From: an uncultured Bacteroidota bacterium
GTDB lineage: Bacteria; Bacteroidota; Bacteroidia; Bacteroidales; P3
Reading direction: 5' to 3'
Length of the DNA: 33,646 nt
Assembly: GCA_902775135.1 (NCBI GenBank)
Contig: CACYKY010000024.1
Location: 1 to 33,646, forward strand
Shown here: one piece after another, positions 1 through 7,332 of the stretch
How the letters are laid out: each line of letters opens with the position of its first letter
Numbering within the stretch: position 1 is the first letter of the stretch
The notes under the pieces: model-generated
Databases searched by the model: none
What the model was told of the DNA's origin: nothing
What the model saw: only the letters and a program-made list of their open reading frames with translations
Made by a program: the position numbers and the translations under genes

Positions 1-1
1 C

Positions 2-511
2 CGCTTCAGCGCCGCTGGACAGCTCGGTTCGGCTTTCTACGATGCCATCGACATCTCGCTGAACTACTTCCTCAAAACCCATCCTACCACTCAGGTGGGC
101 GAGTTCGTGAAGCGCAACATGCAGTTCATCACCGCCACTGGCCCCGACAGCCTCAACGTCGACTACACCTCGCTGACCCTCTGCAAGGGACCCCTCGCCG
201 AGGTTGGTTTCGACGCTCCTGGCTTCGACACCCCCGGCCAGATCAAGGTGGATTGGCAGGCTCACCTGCAGGTGGCTTCCGCCGACGCCAACGACAAGGT
301 CTATGTGTTCGTGTACTGCCCCGACACCAAGTCCGGCTTCCTCGCCGAGCCTAAGGAGCGTGCCTCCGGCAACATGGACATCACTGTCCCCCAGGACTGG
401 AACGGCCTCAAGGTTCACCTGTATGGCTTTGTCACCTCCGACAAGACCAACCGTAAGAAACCAAACTCCGTTTCCAACTCCCTCTACATCGGCTCCGGCA
501 ACATCGGCTAA
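2..511 (+). CDS. DUF6266 family protein, 3' part (start outside window)
   Basis: The frame is open from the first base of the window, so the 5' end is cut off; 169 residues are visible. The layout resembles the second DUF6266 protein near the right end of the window: a segment reading about 'VGEFVKRNMQFI', then 'VDYTSLTLCKGP', then a beta-rich part with 'KVYVFVYCPD' and a final 'LKVHLYGFVTSD'. The family is common in Bacteroidota, often in several copies per genome, and has no established function. This copy ends shortly after the last beta segment and lacks the repetitive tail of its paralog. An internal GTG at 95 is not a start, because good coding sequence continues upstream of it. A hairpin at 546-570 follows the stop codon. 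Family assignment rests on similarity to the paralog, whose N-terminus is diagnostic. Confidence 0.75.
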   Translation, partial: RFSAAGQLGSAFYDAIDISLNYFLKTHPTTQVGEFVKRNMQFITATGPDSLNVDYTSLTLCKGPLAEVGFDAPGFDTPGQIKVDWQAHLQVASADANDKVYVFVYCPDTKSGFLAEPKERASGNMDITVPQDWNGLKVHLYGFVTSDKTNRKKPNSVSNSLYIGSGNIG

Positions 512-545
512 GCCGCACTCTCACTTCCATATTCTACTACTGTTG

Positions 546-570
546 GGGACGCACCTATCTGGTGCGTCCC
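546..570 (+). terminator. Hairpin after the DUF6266 gene, terminator or REP-like palindrome
   Basis: GGGACGCACC (546-555) and GGTGCGTCCC (561-570) form a perfect 10-bp stem around a 5-nt loop, 34 nt after the DUF6266 stop codon. The run of T expected of an intrinsic terminator is missing; TAAAAATC follows. The architecture (10-bp stem, 5-nt loop, GRGACGYRCC arm) matches the hairpin at 24814-24838, so it may be a dispersed palindrome instead. Confidence 0.5.
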
Positions 571-580
571 TAAAAATCAT

Positions 581-634
581 CTATCCCCTCTATCGCATCT
601 ATCGCCTCTATCCCCTCTATCCCCTCTATTCACC
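581..634. repeat. 9-bp tandem repeat array (CTATCCCCT type)
   Basis: Six consecutive 9-bp units. Copies at 581-589, 608-616 and 617-625 are identical (CTATCCCCT); 590-598, 599-607 and 626-634 are variants starting CTATC or CTATT. The array is non-coding and lies just after the hairpin that follows the DUF6266 gene. Confidence 0.9.
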
Positions 635-660
635 AATCCAACCGTAAAACAGTAAACCAA

Positions 661-688
661 CTATTAACTATTATCTATTAACTATAAC
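661..688. repeat. 7-bp tandem repeat array (CTATTAA type)
   Basis: Four 7-bp units: CTATTAA, CTATTAT, CTATTAA, CTATAAC. In reverse complement this is the same sequence family as the longer array at 3184-3246. Confidence 0.85.
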
Positions 689-708
689 CGACATCTTCCA
701 TCCTAACT

Positions 709-729
709 GGTCTCTGGTCTCTGGTCTCT
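709..729. repeat. 7-bp tandem repeat, GGTCTCT x3
   Basis: Three perfect, adjacent copies of GGTCTCT in a non-coding region. It has the same period as the neighbouring CTATTAA array but a different sequence. Confidence 0.9.
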
Positions 730-807
730 TTCCAATGTTTTGCACTTTTTAAACTCTCCCTTTCCCCAAAGAATATCTCACAACCAACATGTTACCATAA
801 TCCCCCA

Positions 808-855
808 CAAGTGCCATGGCGTATAACTCTTCAAGTGCCATGGCGTATAACTCTT
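808..855. repeat. Perfect 24-bp tandem duplication
   Basis: Bases 808-831 and 832-855 are identical. Each copy begins CAAGTGCCATGG and ends TAACTCTT. The lack of any mismatch suggests a recent duplication. Each copy contains the palindrome CCATGG. Confidence 0.9.
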
Positions 856-1236
856 TCTTTTGGCGGGCTGACAAGCAGCCCTCAGCGGTAATAAGGAATA
901 TTATGTGTTTTTATGCCCCCCTTTTTTTAAATATGTTATCTATATTTATATTTATTAAAAATATTCTTCTTTCGTTTTCGCTTCCGCTGCCCTCTTTTAT
1001 GCCCGCGCAGACGCGGGTCATTGGGGAAAAGCAGTCCTTTTTTTGGCATTGCAGCCGCTTTGCACTCGCTTGGGGCGACGTTGTATCATCGTCGAAAATC
1101 CAGCGTTCTAACGTCCTATTGCGCTACTTGATAGCCGGTTGGCGTTTTCTATCTGGACCCATACGAAATCCTCCTGAGACACAGCATGCTGCATCGCAAG
1201 GATGGAAAGATGAAAAATAAATCCGAGAGGATTGCT

Positions 1237-2877
1237 TCAGGCCTCGAAGCTTTGGGAATGGGTGATGAGGAGGATGATTTTGTCGGCTTTGAGTTGGGCG
1301 AGGGTGTGCTGGAGGTGCTGGCGGGCGTCGGCGTCGAGCCATGCTGTGGGCTCGTCGAGGAGGAGTACGGGGGCGTCGGCGGCGAGGGCGCGTGCCAGTG
1401 CCAGGCGTTGCCACTGTCCCATGCTGAGTTCGGAACCGCCGTCGAAGAGTCGGCCGAGGAGCGTCTGCTGACCCTCGGGGAGCTGTGAGACGAAGGTGTC
1501 GGCCCCCGAGAGGCGCAGGGCCCCGTCGACATCGGGCTGACCCTGGATCTTGCCGACGGCGACGTTCTCGTAGGCTGTGAGGTTGAGGCGCATGAAATCC
1601 TGGAAGAGGACCCCGAAGCGTGAGCGGAGCTCGGCGGGGTCGAAGGAGCGGATGTCGACGCCATTGATGAGGACGGCCCCCTGTTGGGGGTCGTAGAGAC
1701 GCAGGAGGAGTTTGAGCAATGTGCTCTTCCCGTAGCCGTTGCGTCCGTCGATACGCACCACCTCGCCCTTGCGGGCGCGGAGGGAGAAATGGCTGATGAC
1801 GTCGCGCTGCATGTCGGGATAGCGGAAGGTGACGTCGCGGAACTCGACCTCGGAGATGACCTGCGGCACCGGGAGGGGGCTGGGAGGCGGCAGGATGGAG
1901 GGGTGGAGCTCGAGGAACTCGAAGAGATTGCCGATGAAGAGACGACTGTCGTAGAGACCCGCGACGGCTGCCACGAGAGAGGAGAGGTAACCCTGGCCGC
2001 GACGGAAAGCCTCGAAGAGCATGACGAAAGAGCCTATGGTGACGGCGCCCGACCAGGCGCGGCTGACGAGCATCCAGACGACGGCGAACATGGCGGCGGC
2101 CTCGACGAAAGAGCAGAGGATGTCGAGGAAGCCGAGACGGCGGGAGATGGAGAGGAGGCGGCGTACGAGGAGGCTGCGGGCCTCGACGAAGCGGGAGCGG
2201 AAGAGAGAGGAGAGACGGTAGGTGCGGAGCTCCTTGGCGAAATCGCGAGCGGTGAGGATGGCGCCATAGTAGGAGGTGCGGCGGTAGAGCTGTGTGTTGT
2301 CGCGCCGGAAGCGGTAGATGCTGCGAGCCTTGTAGAGCCGGACGGCGAAGGAGGGGACGACAGCGACGATCATGACGGCGATGACCCACCAGGAGGCGGA
2401 GACGAGCATAGCGACGACGCCGACGATGGAGATGGCGGCGCCGAAGAGGGACATGATATTGTTGAGAATCTGGAGCGGGCGGAAGGAGGCTTCCTGCTGG
2501 GCGCGGTGGAAGGTGTCGTGGTAGGCGGGGTTGTCGTAGAACTGCATGTCGAGCTGAGCCGACTGCCGCTGGAGGAGGTCGCTGAGGTGGTCGACGAGGC
2601 GTTGGGAGAGGACATCGTTGTTGATGCCGTTGAGAGCGGAGACGATACGGTTGAGCAGGAAGACGAGACACATGACGACGAGGAGTCCCATTGTCTGGAG
2701 ACCAAAGCCGCCGTGACCGGCGACGGTGGCGGCGGTGACCGAATCGATGAGCAGCTTGAGGATGTAGAGGTTGACCAGTGGAAGGAGACTCTGCAGCACC
2801 ACATAGAGCACCCGGAGCCAGAAGGAACGCGGGTTGCAGCGGTGCACCATGAGGAGGGATTTCCAGAGATTCTTCAT
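1237..2877 (-). CDS. ABC transporter, fused permease and ATPase (type I exporter)
   Basis: A 546-residue half-transporter. The N-terminal two thirds are a six-helix membrane domain (hydrophobic segments near residues 20-45, 60-85, 145-185 and 255-300). The last third is a nucleotide-binding domain with Walker A GRNGYGKST, Q-loop LFQDF, signature LSMGQ, Walker B VLLLDEPTAWLD and H-loop ITHS. The usual signature is LSGGQ, so the second glycine is Met here. Such proteins act as homodimers or heterodimers in the inner membrane and export lipids, drugs or peptides; the substrate cannot be told from the sequence. No second half-transporter is adjacent. At 546 residues it is somewhat shorter than the usual 570-600. 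It starts 18 nt after the DUF721 gene and is probably the last gene of the leftward cluster. Confidence 0.9.
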   Translation of the reverse strand: MKNLWKSLLMVHRCNPRSFWLRVLYVVLQSLLPLVNLYILKLLIDSVTAATVAGHGGFGLQTMGLLVVMCLVFLLNRIVSALNGINNDVLSQRLVDHLSDLLQRQSAQLDMQFYDNPAYHDTFHRAQQEASFRPLQILNNIMSLFGAAISIVGVVAMLVSASWWVIAVMIVAVVPSFAVRLYKARSIYRFRRDNTQLYRRTSYYGAILTARDFAKELRTYRLSSLFRSRFVEARSLLVRRLLSISRRLGFLDILCSFVEAAAMFAVVWMLVSRAWSGAVTIGSFVMLFEAFRRGQGYLSSLVAAVAGLYDSRLFIGNLFEFLELHPSILPPPSPLPVPQVISEVEFRDVTFRYPDMQRDVISHFSLRARKGEVVRIDGRNGYGKSTLLKLLLRLYDPQQGAVLINGVDIRSFDPAELRSRFGVLFQDFMRLNLTAYENVAVGKIQGQPDVDGALRLSGADTFVSQLPEGQQTLLGRLFDGGSELSMGQWQRLALARALAADAPVLLLDEPTAWLDADARQHLQHTLAQLKADKIILLITHSQSFEA

Positions 2878-2895
2878 ACTGCGCGAGAGAGTGTG

Positions 2896-3180
2896 TTACC
2901 AGATATTGATTTTCCTGACCACTTCGGCGCCGAGGTGGTCGTTGATGCGGCGGCGGAGGCTTTCGCGGCGACGGAGCATCTCGCTCCTGAGGGCGGCCGA
3001 CTGGAGACGGAGGCTGAGGACGCCGCCGGAGAACTGTACGGAGGAGGTGAGGCGGCTGATGAAGTCGCCAGCCAGCTGACGGTAGACGCGCTCGACGCGC
3101 AGCTCGTCGGCGAAGTCGCCATGATCGAGCCGATGGAGGGCCACCTGGAGGTAGTAGTTGAGGGTGCGGTCGGGCTGCAT
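2896..3180 (-). CDS. DUF721 / DciA-like protein
   Basis: A 94-residue protein. Its start 'RTLNYYLQVALHRLDHG', central 'VYRQLAGDFISRLTSSVQFSGG' region and the 'LSLRLQSAALRSEMLRRRE' strand-helix element fit the DUF721 family. DciA, in this family, helps load the replicative helicase DnaB in bacteria that lack DnaC or DnaI. In many Bacteroidota a short DUF721 gene lies next to recF, as it does here (62 nt downstream of it). The ABC transporter gene follows after 18 nt. Family and synteny support a role in replication initiation or restart, but no direct evidence for that is visible in the sequence. Confidence 0.8.
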   Translation of the reverse strand: MQPDRTLNYYLQVALHRLDHGDFADELRVERVYRQLAGDFISRLTSSVQFSGGVLSLRLQSAALRSEMLRRRESLRRRINDHLGAEVVRKINIW

Positions 3181-3183
3181 TTA

Positions 3184-3246
3184 TAGTTAATAGTTAATAG
3201 TGAATAGTTAATAGTGAATGGTGAATGGTGAATGGTGAATAGTTAT
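3184..3246. repeat. 7-bp tandem repeat array between recF and DUF721 gene
   Basis: Nine adjacent 7-bp units: TAGTTAA, TAGTTAA, TAGTGAA, TAGTTAA, TAGTGAA, three TGGTGAA, then TAGTTAT. The array fills almost the whole gap between the two genes, and the recF stop codon lies inside its last unit. It belongs to the same family, in opposite orientation, as 661-688. Confidence 0.92.
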
Positions 3247-4361
3247 GAGGTTTGGGTTACGGAGCCGTTGGCTACCTGGAAGAGGCGGTGTTCGAGGAGG
3301 GGGAGGTCGTCGAAGATGGCCTGGATGCGGCCGGGTTGGGTGTCGGTGAGGAGCACCTGGCCGAAGCTGTCGCTGCCGACGAGGGCTATGAGGCGCTTGA
3401 TGCGGAGGAGGTCGAGCTTGTCGAAGATATCGTCGAGGAGGAGGATGGGCTTATGGCCGGAGTGGTTGAGCATGTACTGGAACTGTGCGAGTTTGAGGGC
3501 GAGGGCGAAGCTCTTCTGCTGCCCCTGGGAGCCGAACTTCTTGAGAGGCATTGCGGCGTCGGCGGGTGCGTCGGCCGGAGAGAGGAGGAAGAGGAGATCG
3601 TCCTTGTGGGGGCCGGCATTGGTGTACTGGGAGTACTTGTCGGTCTGGCGGCACTCGTGGAGTTGTAGGAGGAGTGGGCGGGCGTCGTGCTGGTAGACGA
3701 TGGTGCCGGGCTCGTCGGAGCCGGCGATCCAATGGTAGTAGTGGGCGAAGAGTGGAGCGAAATCGGCGATGAACTGAGCGCGGCGTGCGGTGAGGAACTC
3801 GCCGCTTTCGGCGAGCTGTGCATCCCAGAGGGAGACCATAGCGTCGTCCCAGAGGCGGTCGTCCCACATCTGCTTGAGGAGGCGGTTGCGTTGCTCGAGC
3901 GCCTTGGAGTAGCGCATGAGGTGGTCGAGATAGGGGTGGTCGGTTTGAGAGATGACGCCGTCGATGAACCTGCGGCGGAGGTCGCTGCCGCCGGTGATGA
4001 GCTGCTGGTCGTTTGGGGAGACCATGACGAGGGGTATGCGTCCGATGTGTTCGGCGAGGGTCTTGCAGACCTTCTTGTTCCACCGCACCTGCTTGCCCTG
4101 TCCGCGGCGGAGGGAGAGGGAGGCGATGTCGCCGGAGCCGTAGTGGCCGTGGATGGCGAAGAACTCCTGCCCGAGGCGGATATTCTGGGTATCGACAGGA
4201 TTGAAATAGCTCTTGCAGAAAGAGAGGTAGTAGACGGCGTCGAGGAGATTGGTCTTGCCGGCGCCGTTGTTGCCCACGAAGCAGTTGACGTTGTCGCAGA
4301 GAGGCACGTCGGCTTCGGAGTAGTTCTTGAAGTTGGACAATATGAGGCGGTTGAGGAGCAC
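3243..4361 (-). CDS. recF: DNA replication and repair protein RecF
   Basis: RecF binds gapped DNA and, with RecO and RecR, helps load RecA during recombinational repair. The SMC-like ATPase motifs are present: Walker A GNNGAGKT (residues 30-37), signature GSQGQQKS (from about 277), and Walker B PILLLDD followed by the D-loop FDKLD (from about 305). The frame stays open far upstream, overlapping ispH, but the family-typical start corresponds to the GTG at 4361 (VLLNRLILSNFKNY), 26 nt after the ispH stop. This gives 372 residues, normal for the family. No ATG is available at this place. The gene is in the leftward cluster between ispH and the DUF721 gene and is 5 kb from dnaA, as expected for an origin-proximal replication cluster. 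Confidence 0.95.
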   Translation of the reverse strand: MLLNRLILSNFKNYSEADVPLCDNVNCFVGNNGAGKTNLLDAVYYLSFCKSYFNPVDTQNIRLGQEFFAIHGHYGSGDIASLSLRRGQGKQVRWNKKVCKTLAEHIGRIPLVMVSPNDQQLITGGSDLRRRFIDGVISQTDHPYLDHLMRYSKALEQRNRLLKQMWDDRLWDDAMVSLWDAQLAESGEFLTARRAQFIADFAPLFAHYYHWIAGSDEPGTIVYQHDARPLLLQLHECRQTDKYSQYTNAGPHKDDLLFLLSPADAPADAAMPLKKFGSQGQQKSFALALKLAQFQYMLNHSGHKPILLLDDIFDKLDLLRIKRLIALVGSDSFGQVLLTDTQPGRIQAIFDDLPLLEHRLFQVANGSVTQTS

Positions 4362-4387
4362 GATATTATTCTTTCGGTTAGGGGGGG

Positions 4388-5287
4388 TTAAGCGACAGGG
4401 GGGATGAGGGAGAGGAGCTGGAGTCGGACCTGCTCCATGAGCCAGCGGGGGGTGGAGGTGGCGCCGGAGATGCCCACGCTGCTGGCGCCGTCGAACCAGG
4501 AAGGCTGGAGGGCGGCGGCATCGGAGATGAGATGCGTGCGGGGCTGTACCTTGCGACAGTACTCGAAGAGATAGTGGCCGTTGCTGCTGTTGGCGCCTGC
4601 CACGAAAAGGAGCACGTCGACTGAGCGAGCGAACCCTTCGAGCTCGCGGGCGCGGTTGGCCACGCGCTTGCAGATGGTGTCGTAGGCCACGAAGTGATTG
4701 CTTGATTGCTTGATTGCTTGATTGGCTAAGTGGCTGAGTTTTTCTGTGATATTGTCGATGAGCTGCTGATACTCCTCGCGGCTCTTGGTGGTTTGGGAGA
4801 AGAGGCGGATGGGGCGAGAGAAATCGATGGCGTCGAGGTCGGAGGGGTTGCTGACGATGATGGCGGAGCCGCCGGTCTGGCCGGTGAGGCCCACCACCTC
4901 GGCGTGGCCAGGTTTGCCGAAGATGACTATCTGGCCGCCGACCCGCTGCATCTCGTCGTAGCCCTTGCGGATACGCTGCTGGAGCGCCAGCACGATGGGG
5001 CATGTGGCGTCGATGAGCTGGATGCCGAGTTGCTGGGCCGTGCGATAGGTTTCGGGAGGTTCGCCGTGGGCGCGGATGAGCACCTTGGAGCCTGGGAGGG
5101 AGGAGAGGCGGCTGTGGTCAATCACCACGAGCCCGAGGCGTCGGAGCCGCTCCACCTCGGCGCTGTTGTGGACGATATCGCCCAGGCAGTAGAGACTGCC
5201 GTTGCGGGAGAGCTCGTCCTCGGCGGCGCCGATAGCCTTCACCACCCCGAAGCAATAGCCTGCGTTGTCGTCGATCCTGATATCCAT
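4388..5287 (-). CDS. ispH: 4-hydroxy-3-methylbut-2-enyl diphosphate reductase IspH
   Basis: IspH catalyses the last step of the MEP isoprenoid pathway, reducing HMBPP to IPP and DMAPP with an iron-sulfur cluster. The three cluster cysteines are present: C12 (GYCFGV), C96 (DATCPI) and C206 (DTICKR). So are H40 (VHNSAEV), H74 (RAHGE), the PGHAEVVG motif and the NSSN motif near residues 233-236. The length of 299 is normal. It starts 4 nt after the M23 peptidase gene. Residues 188-197 (QAIKQSS region) just before the third cysteine are encoded by a 3.6-copy 8-bp tandem repeat. A change of one copy would shift the frame and remove C206. Confidence 0.96.
   Translation of the reverse strand: MDIRIDDNAGYCFGVVKAIGAAEDELSRNGSLYCLGDIVHNSAEVERLRRLGLVVIDHSRLSSLPGSKVLIRAHGEPPETYRTAQQLGIQLIDATCPIVLALQQRIRKGYDEMQRVGGQIVIFGKPGHAEVVGLTGQTGGSAIIVSNPSDLDAIDFSRPIRLFSQTTKSREEYQQLIDNITEKLSHLANQAIKQSSNHFVAYDTICKRVANRARELEGFARSVDVLLFVAGANSSNGHYLFEYCRKVQPRTHLISDAAALQPSWFDGASSVGISGATSTPRWLMEQVRLQLLSLIPPVA
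4696..4724. repeat. 8-bp tandem repeat (GATTGCTT) inside ispH
   Basis: Three perfect copies of GATTGCTT (4696-4703, 4704-4711, 4712-4719) plus GATTG, all within the ispH coding region. The unit is not a multiple of 3, so slippage by one unit would cause a frameshift. In the present copy number the frame is intact. Confidence 0.93.
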
Positions 5288-5291
5288 AGCG

Positions 5292-6275
5292 CTAACTCAT
5301 GCTTTGGTTTTCCTGGCGAGCGAGATCGAGCACCTCGTCGTACTCCTCGGGGGTGAGATCGTTGAAGAAATAGTAGACGGGGTCGACCTTCTTGCCGTTG
5401 AGGATGACCTCGTAGTGGAGGTGTGTGCCTGAGGACATGCCGGTGCTGCCCACGGTGCCTATCTGTTCGCCGCGTTTGATGCGCTGTCCGCGGCGCACGG
5501 AGGTGCTGTTCATGTGGGCGTAGAGCGTCTGGAAGCCGAAACCGTGGTTGACGATGACCACCACGCCGTAGCCGGAGAGCCCTTCGGGGTTGCGGCCCGC
5601 CACGGTGACGATGCCGTCGCCGGTGGCGTAGACGGGAGTACCCTGACGGGCGGCGATGTCGATGCCGGAGTGGAGGCGGTGGTGCTTGAGGATGGGGTGG
5701 AAGCGCATGCCGAAGCCGCTGACCACCTTGCCCTTGGACTTAGCCACGGGCATGATGGCGGGCATGGAAGCCATGCGCTCGTTCTTGGTGCGGGCCATCT
5801 CGTAGATCTCGTCCATGGACTTGGACTCGACGTAGAGGCGCTTGGTGAGCTCGTCGACGCGACGCGTGGTACTTTTGAGGAGTGCGCCGTTCTCGAAATT
5901 GTCGAACTCAGCGTAGCGCTCGACGCCGCCGATGCCGCTGTGGCGCTCGGCCGAGCTGACGGGCTCGGAGGAGAAGATGGTGCGGTAGAGATTGTCGTCG
6001 CGCTCCTCGAGATTCTCGAGCACCTTCTCGGCGCGTTCCACACGGGCGTTGAGGAGCTTGGATTGGCGGCGGAACTGCGCCAGTTCGCGCTTCATGGCGC
6101 GCTCGGAGGGCGACTCCATGAACTGCATGACCACCACCACGATCAGCACCCCCAGCACCACCCCGAAGAGGACGTTGAAACTGATGCGCCTCACCTTGTC
6201 GCGCAGCGACACGAAGACCTTCTCGTACCTGAGGGTATGAGGATTGAAGCGGTAGGTATGGCGTTGTTTCTTCAC
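5292..6275 (-). CDS. M23 family metallopeptidase, membrane-anchored
   Basis: A 327-residue protein. It has a short basic N-terminus, one membrane segment (about residues 33-52), a charged helical region likely to form a coiled coil (55-95) and a C-terminal LytM/M23 domain. Zinc ligands and catalytic residues are visible as H202 and D206 (HSGID), H254 (LYAHM) and H285/H287 (THLHYE). M23 enzymes cut peptide cross-links in peptidoglycan, and this one should act in the periplasm during wall growth or division. The start is GTG at 6275, since no in-frame ATG lies nearby and the basic segment before the helix fits the family. ispH begins 4 nt after its stop, so the two are probably cotranscribed. 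Confidence 0.9.
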   Translation of the reverse strand: MKKQRHTYRFNPHTLRYEKVFVSLRDKVRRISFNVLFGVVLGVLIVVVVMQFMESPSERAMKRELAQFRRQSKLLNARVERAEKVLENLEERDDNLYRTIFSSEPVSSAERHSGIGGVERYAEFDNFENGALLKSTTRRVDELTKRLYVESKSMDEIYEMARTKNERMASMPAIMPVAKSKGKVVSGFGMRFHPILKHHRLHSGIDIAARQGTPVYATGDGIVTVAGRNPEGLSGYGVVVIVNHGFGFQTLYAHMNSTSVRRGQRIKRGEQIGTVGSTGMSSGTHLHYEVILNGKKVDPVYYFFNDLTPEEYDEVLDLARQENQSMS

Positions 6276-6299
6276 CTTTATGCGACAGGGGGATTGGGG

Positions 6300-7271
6300 T
6301 CAGAGCGTTTCCTTGAGGCGGTCGACGGCGCGGACGAAGTCCACCACCGCGTGGACGTGGTTGAAATAGAAATTGAGGTTGAACTCGGGGATCTTGATCA
6401 TGCTGGCGGCGTCGCCCAGCTGACCGAGGAGGGCCTCGTTGGGTTCCTCGATGGCGAGCTCCTGGCTAACGATGGTGAGGGTTTTGAGAGGCACCACGTC
6501 GAAGTCGACATGACTGCGTGCCACCACCATAGCGTCGGGCAGGAGGTAGTAGTGCACCCCTTCGGGGTCGCGCATGAGGGGCAGGAATGCCTCGTTGCGG
6601 ATGTAGTCGAAAACGCCCATGTCGAAAAACACCTGGGAGTAGCTGTTGCGGCGCTTGGGGTCGAAGAACCAGATACGGCGGCAGGAAGCCACGCGGGTAA
6701 AGGCCTCTACGACGCGGCTATAGGCCTCGTAGGATTCGGGGGAGCAATGATCCTTCACGTGCCAGATGACCGAATTCATGTCGTTCTCGAGCTGGCGGAT
6801 CTTGTTCTTGTAGTGGCTCATGACGCTGACCATGAACTTATTGCTACGATGACCCATCTTGTCCTTGATGCCTCGGATGACGCGCTGCATGCGTTCCTCC
6901 TTTTGGGCGACGGTGAGCGCGTTGACGTAGCACTCGAGCAGTTGGCGCCGATAGGGTTCGGAGGTAGCTGCGAGGGCCTTGTTGGCGGCGGCGAGGGCCT
7001 TGTCGAAATTGGGTTCCTTGCCCAGGAGCATGCGAAGGTAGGAGGGTTTCATCTCCGCCACATGCTTGCGGACGAAGGTGTGGTAGCTGTGGCTCTCGCT
7101 CTCGCGCTCGATGAATCCCGTGCCGGGAGTGCCGGTGACAATGTAGCGGCGGCCGCTATAGCGGATCTCGCCCGAATCGCGGACGCCGAAGTCGGTGTAG
7201 AAGAAATGATTGGAGATGTTGACATGCAGACCATCGGCCACTTTCACTCGCTTCTTTGGGAATATTTTCAT
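6300..7271 (-). CDS. Hypothetical protein with DUF4236-like N-terminus
   Basis: A 323-residue protein that I cannot assign as a whole. The first 55 residues (motifs 'KVADGLHVNIS', 'SGRRYIVTGTPGTGF') resemble the small DUF4236 domain, which has a similar 'G(V/L)xxNxS ... GTPGTG' pattern and no known function. The rest is charged and helical (about 65-215), with 'RRIWFFDPKRRNSYSQ' near residues 218-233 and a mixed beta part after that. There is no signal peptide and no membrane segment, so it is probably cytoplasmic. It sits 61 nt after lpdA and 24 nt before the M23 gene in the same direction. Confidence 0.6.
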   Translation of the reverse strand: MKIFPKKRVKVADGLHVNISNHFFYTDFGVRDSGEIRYSGRRYIVTGTPGTGFIERESESHSYHTFVRKHVAEMKPSYLRMLLGKEPNFDKALAAANKALAATSEPYRRQLLECYVNALTVAQKEERMQRVIRGIKDKMGHRSNKFMVSVMSHYKNKIRQLENDMNSVIWHVKDHCSPESYEAYSRVVEAFTRVASCRRIWFFDPKRRNSYSQVFFDMGVFDYIRNEAFLPLMRDPEGVHYYLLPDAMVVARSHVDFDVVPLKTLTIVSQELAIEEPNEALLGQLGDAASMIKIPEFNLNFYFNHVHAVVDFVRAVDRLKETL

Positions 7272-7279
7272 TTTTTCAG

Positions 7280-7319
7280 GTTTACGGTTAGAATTATATT
7301 TTTACCGTTTACGGTTAGA
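7280..7319. repeat. 13-bp direct repeat in the gap after lpdA
   Basis: GTTTACGGTTAGA occurs at 7280-7292 and again at 7307-7319, with an AT-rich spacer. The sequence lies between the lpdA stop codon and the start of the next leftward gene. It could be a short repeat or a binding site; I see no hairpin. Confidence 0.7.
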
Positions 7320-7332
7320 TTCACTTAGTGTA

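Larger units (their letters stand above)
512..1236. other. 725-bp intergenic region rich in short tandem repeats
   Basis: I see no convincing gene here. The region holds a 10-bp-stem hairpin (546-570), a 9-bp repeat array (581-634), two 7-bp arrays (661-688 and 709-729), a perfect 24-bp tandem duplication (808-855), a very AT-rich stretch (about 900-970) and a small GC hairpin with stem CCGCG-type arms at 1002-1017. A 134-codon frame starting at 816 runs through the duplication, has poor codon composition and matches no family I know. Minus-strand transcripts of the ABC transporter gene would enter from the right, but no T-tract terminator is obvious after 1237. Confidence 0.6.

Noticed and set aside
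1002..1017. Small GC hairpin as terminator of the ABC gene
   Set aside because: The 6-bp stem has no T-tract on either strand and lies more than 200 bp from the gene end.
816..1220. A 134-codon frame in the first intergenic region
   Set aside because: It starts inside the 24-bp duplication, repeats its own first residues for that reason, has poor codon choice, and runs past the 3' end region of the ABC gene. No family match.
1684..3186. A 500-codon open frame on the plus strand
   Set aside because: It is antisense to the ABC transporter and DUF721 genes; composition is Glu/Asp/Ala/Gly-rich with no domain.
4362..5003. An N-terminal extension of recF by 214 codons
   Set aside because: It overlaps ispH in another frame and is Arg/Pro/His-rich; RecF homology begins exactly at the GTG at 4361.
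5514..7328. A 604-codon open frame on the plus strand
   Set aside because: It is antisense to the M23 and DUF4236-like genes and His/Glu/Val-rich; a shadow frame.
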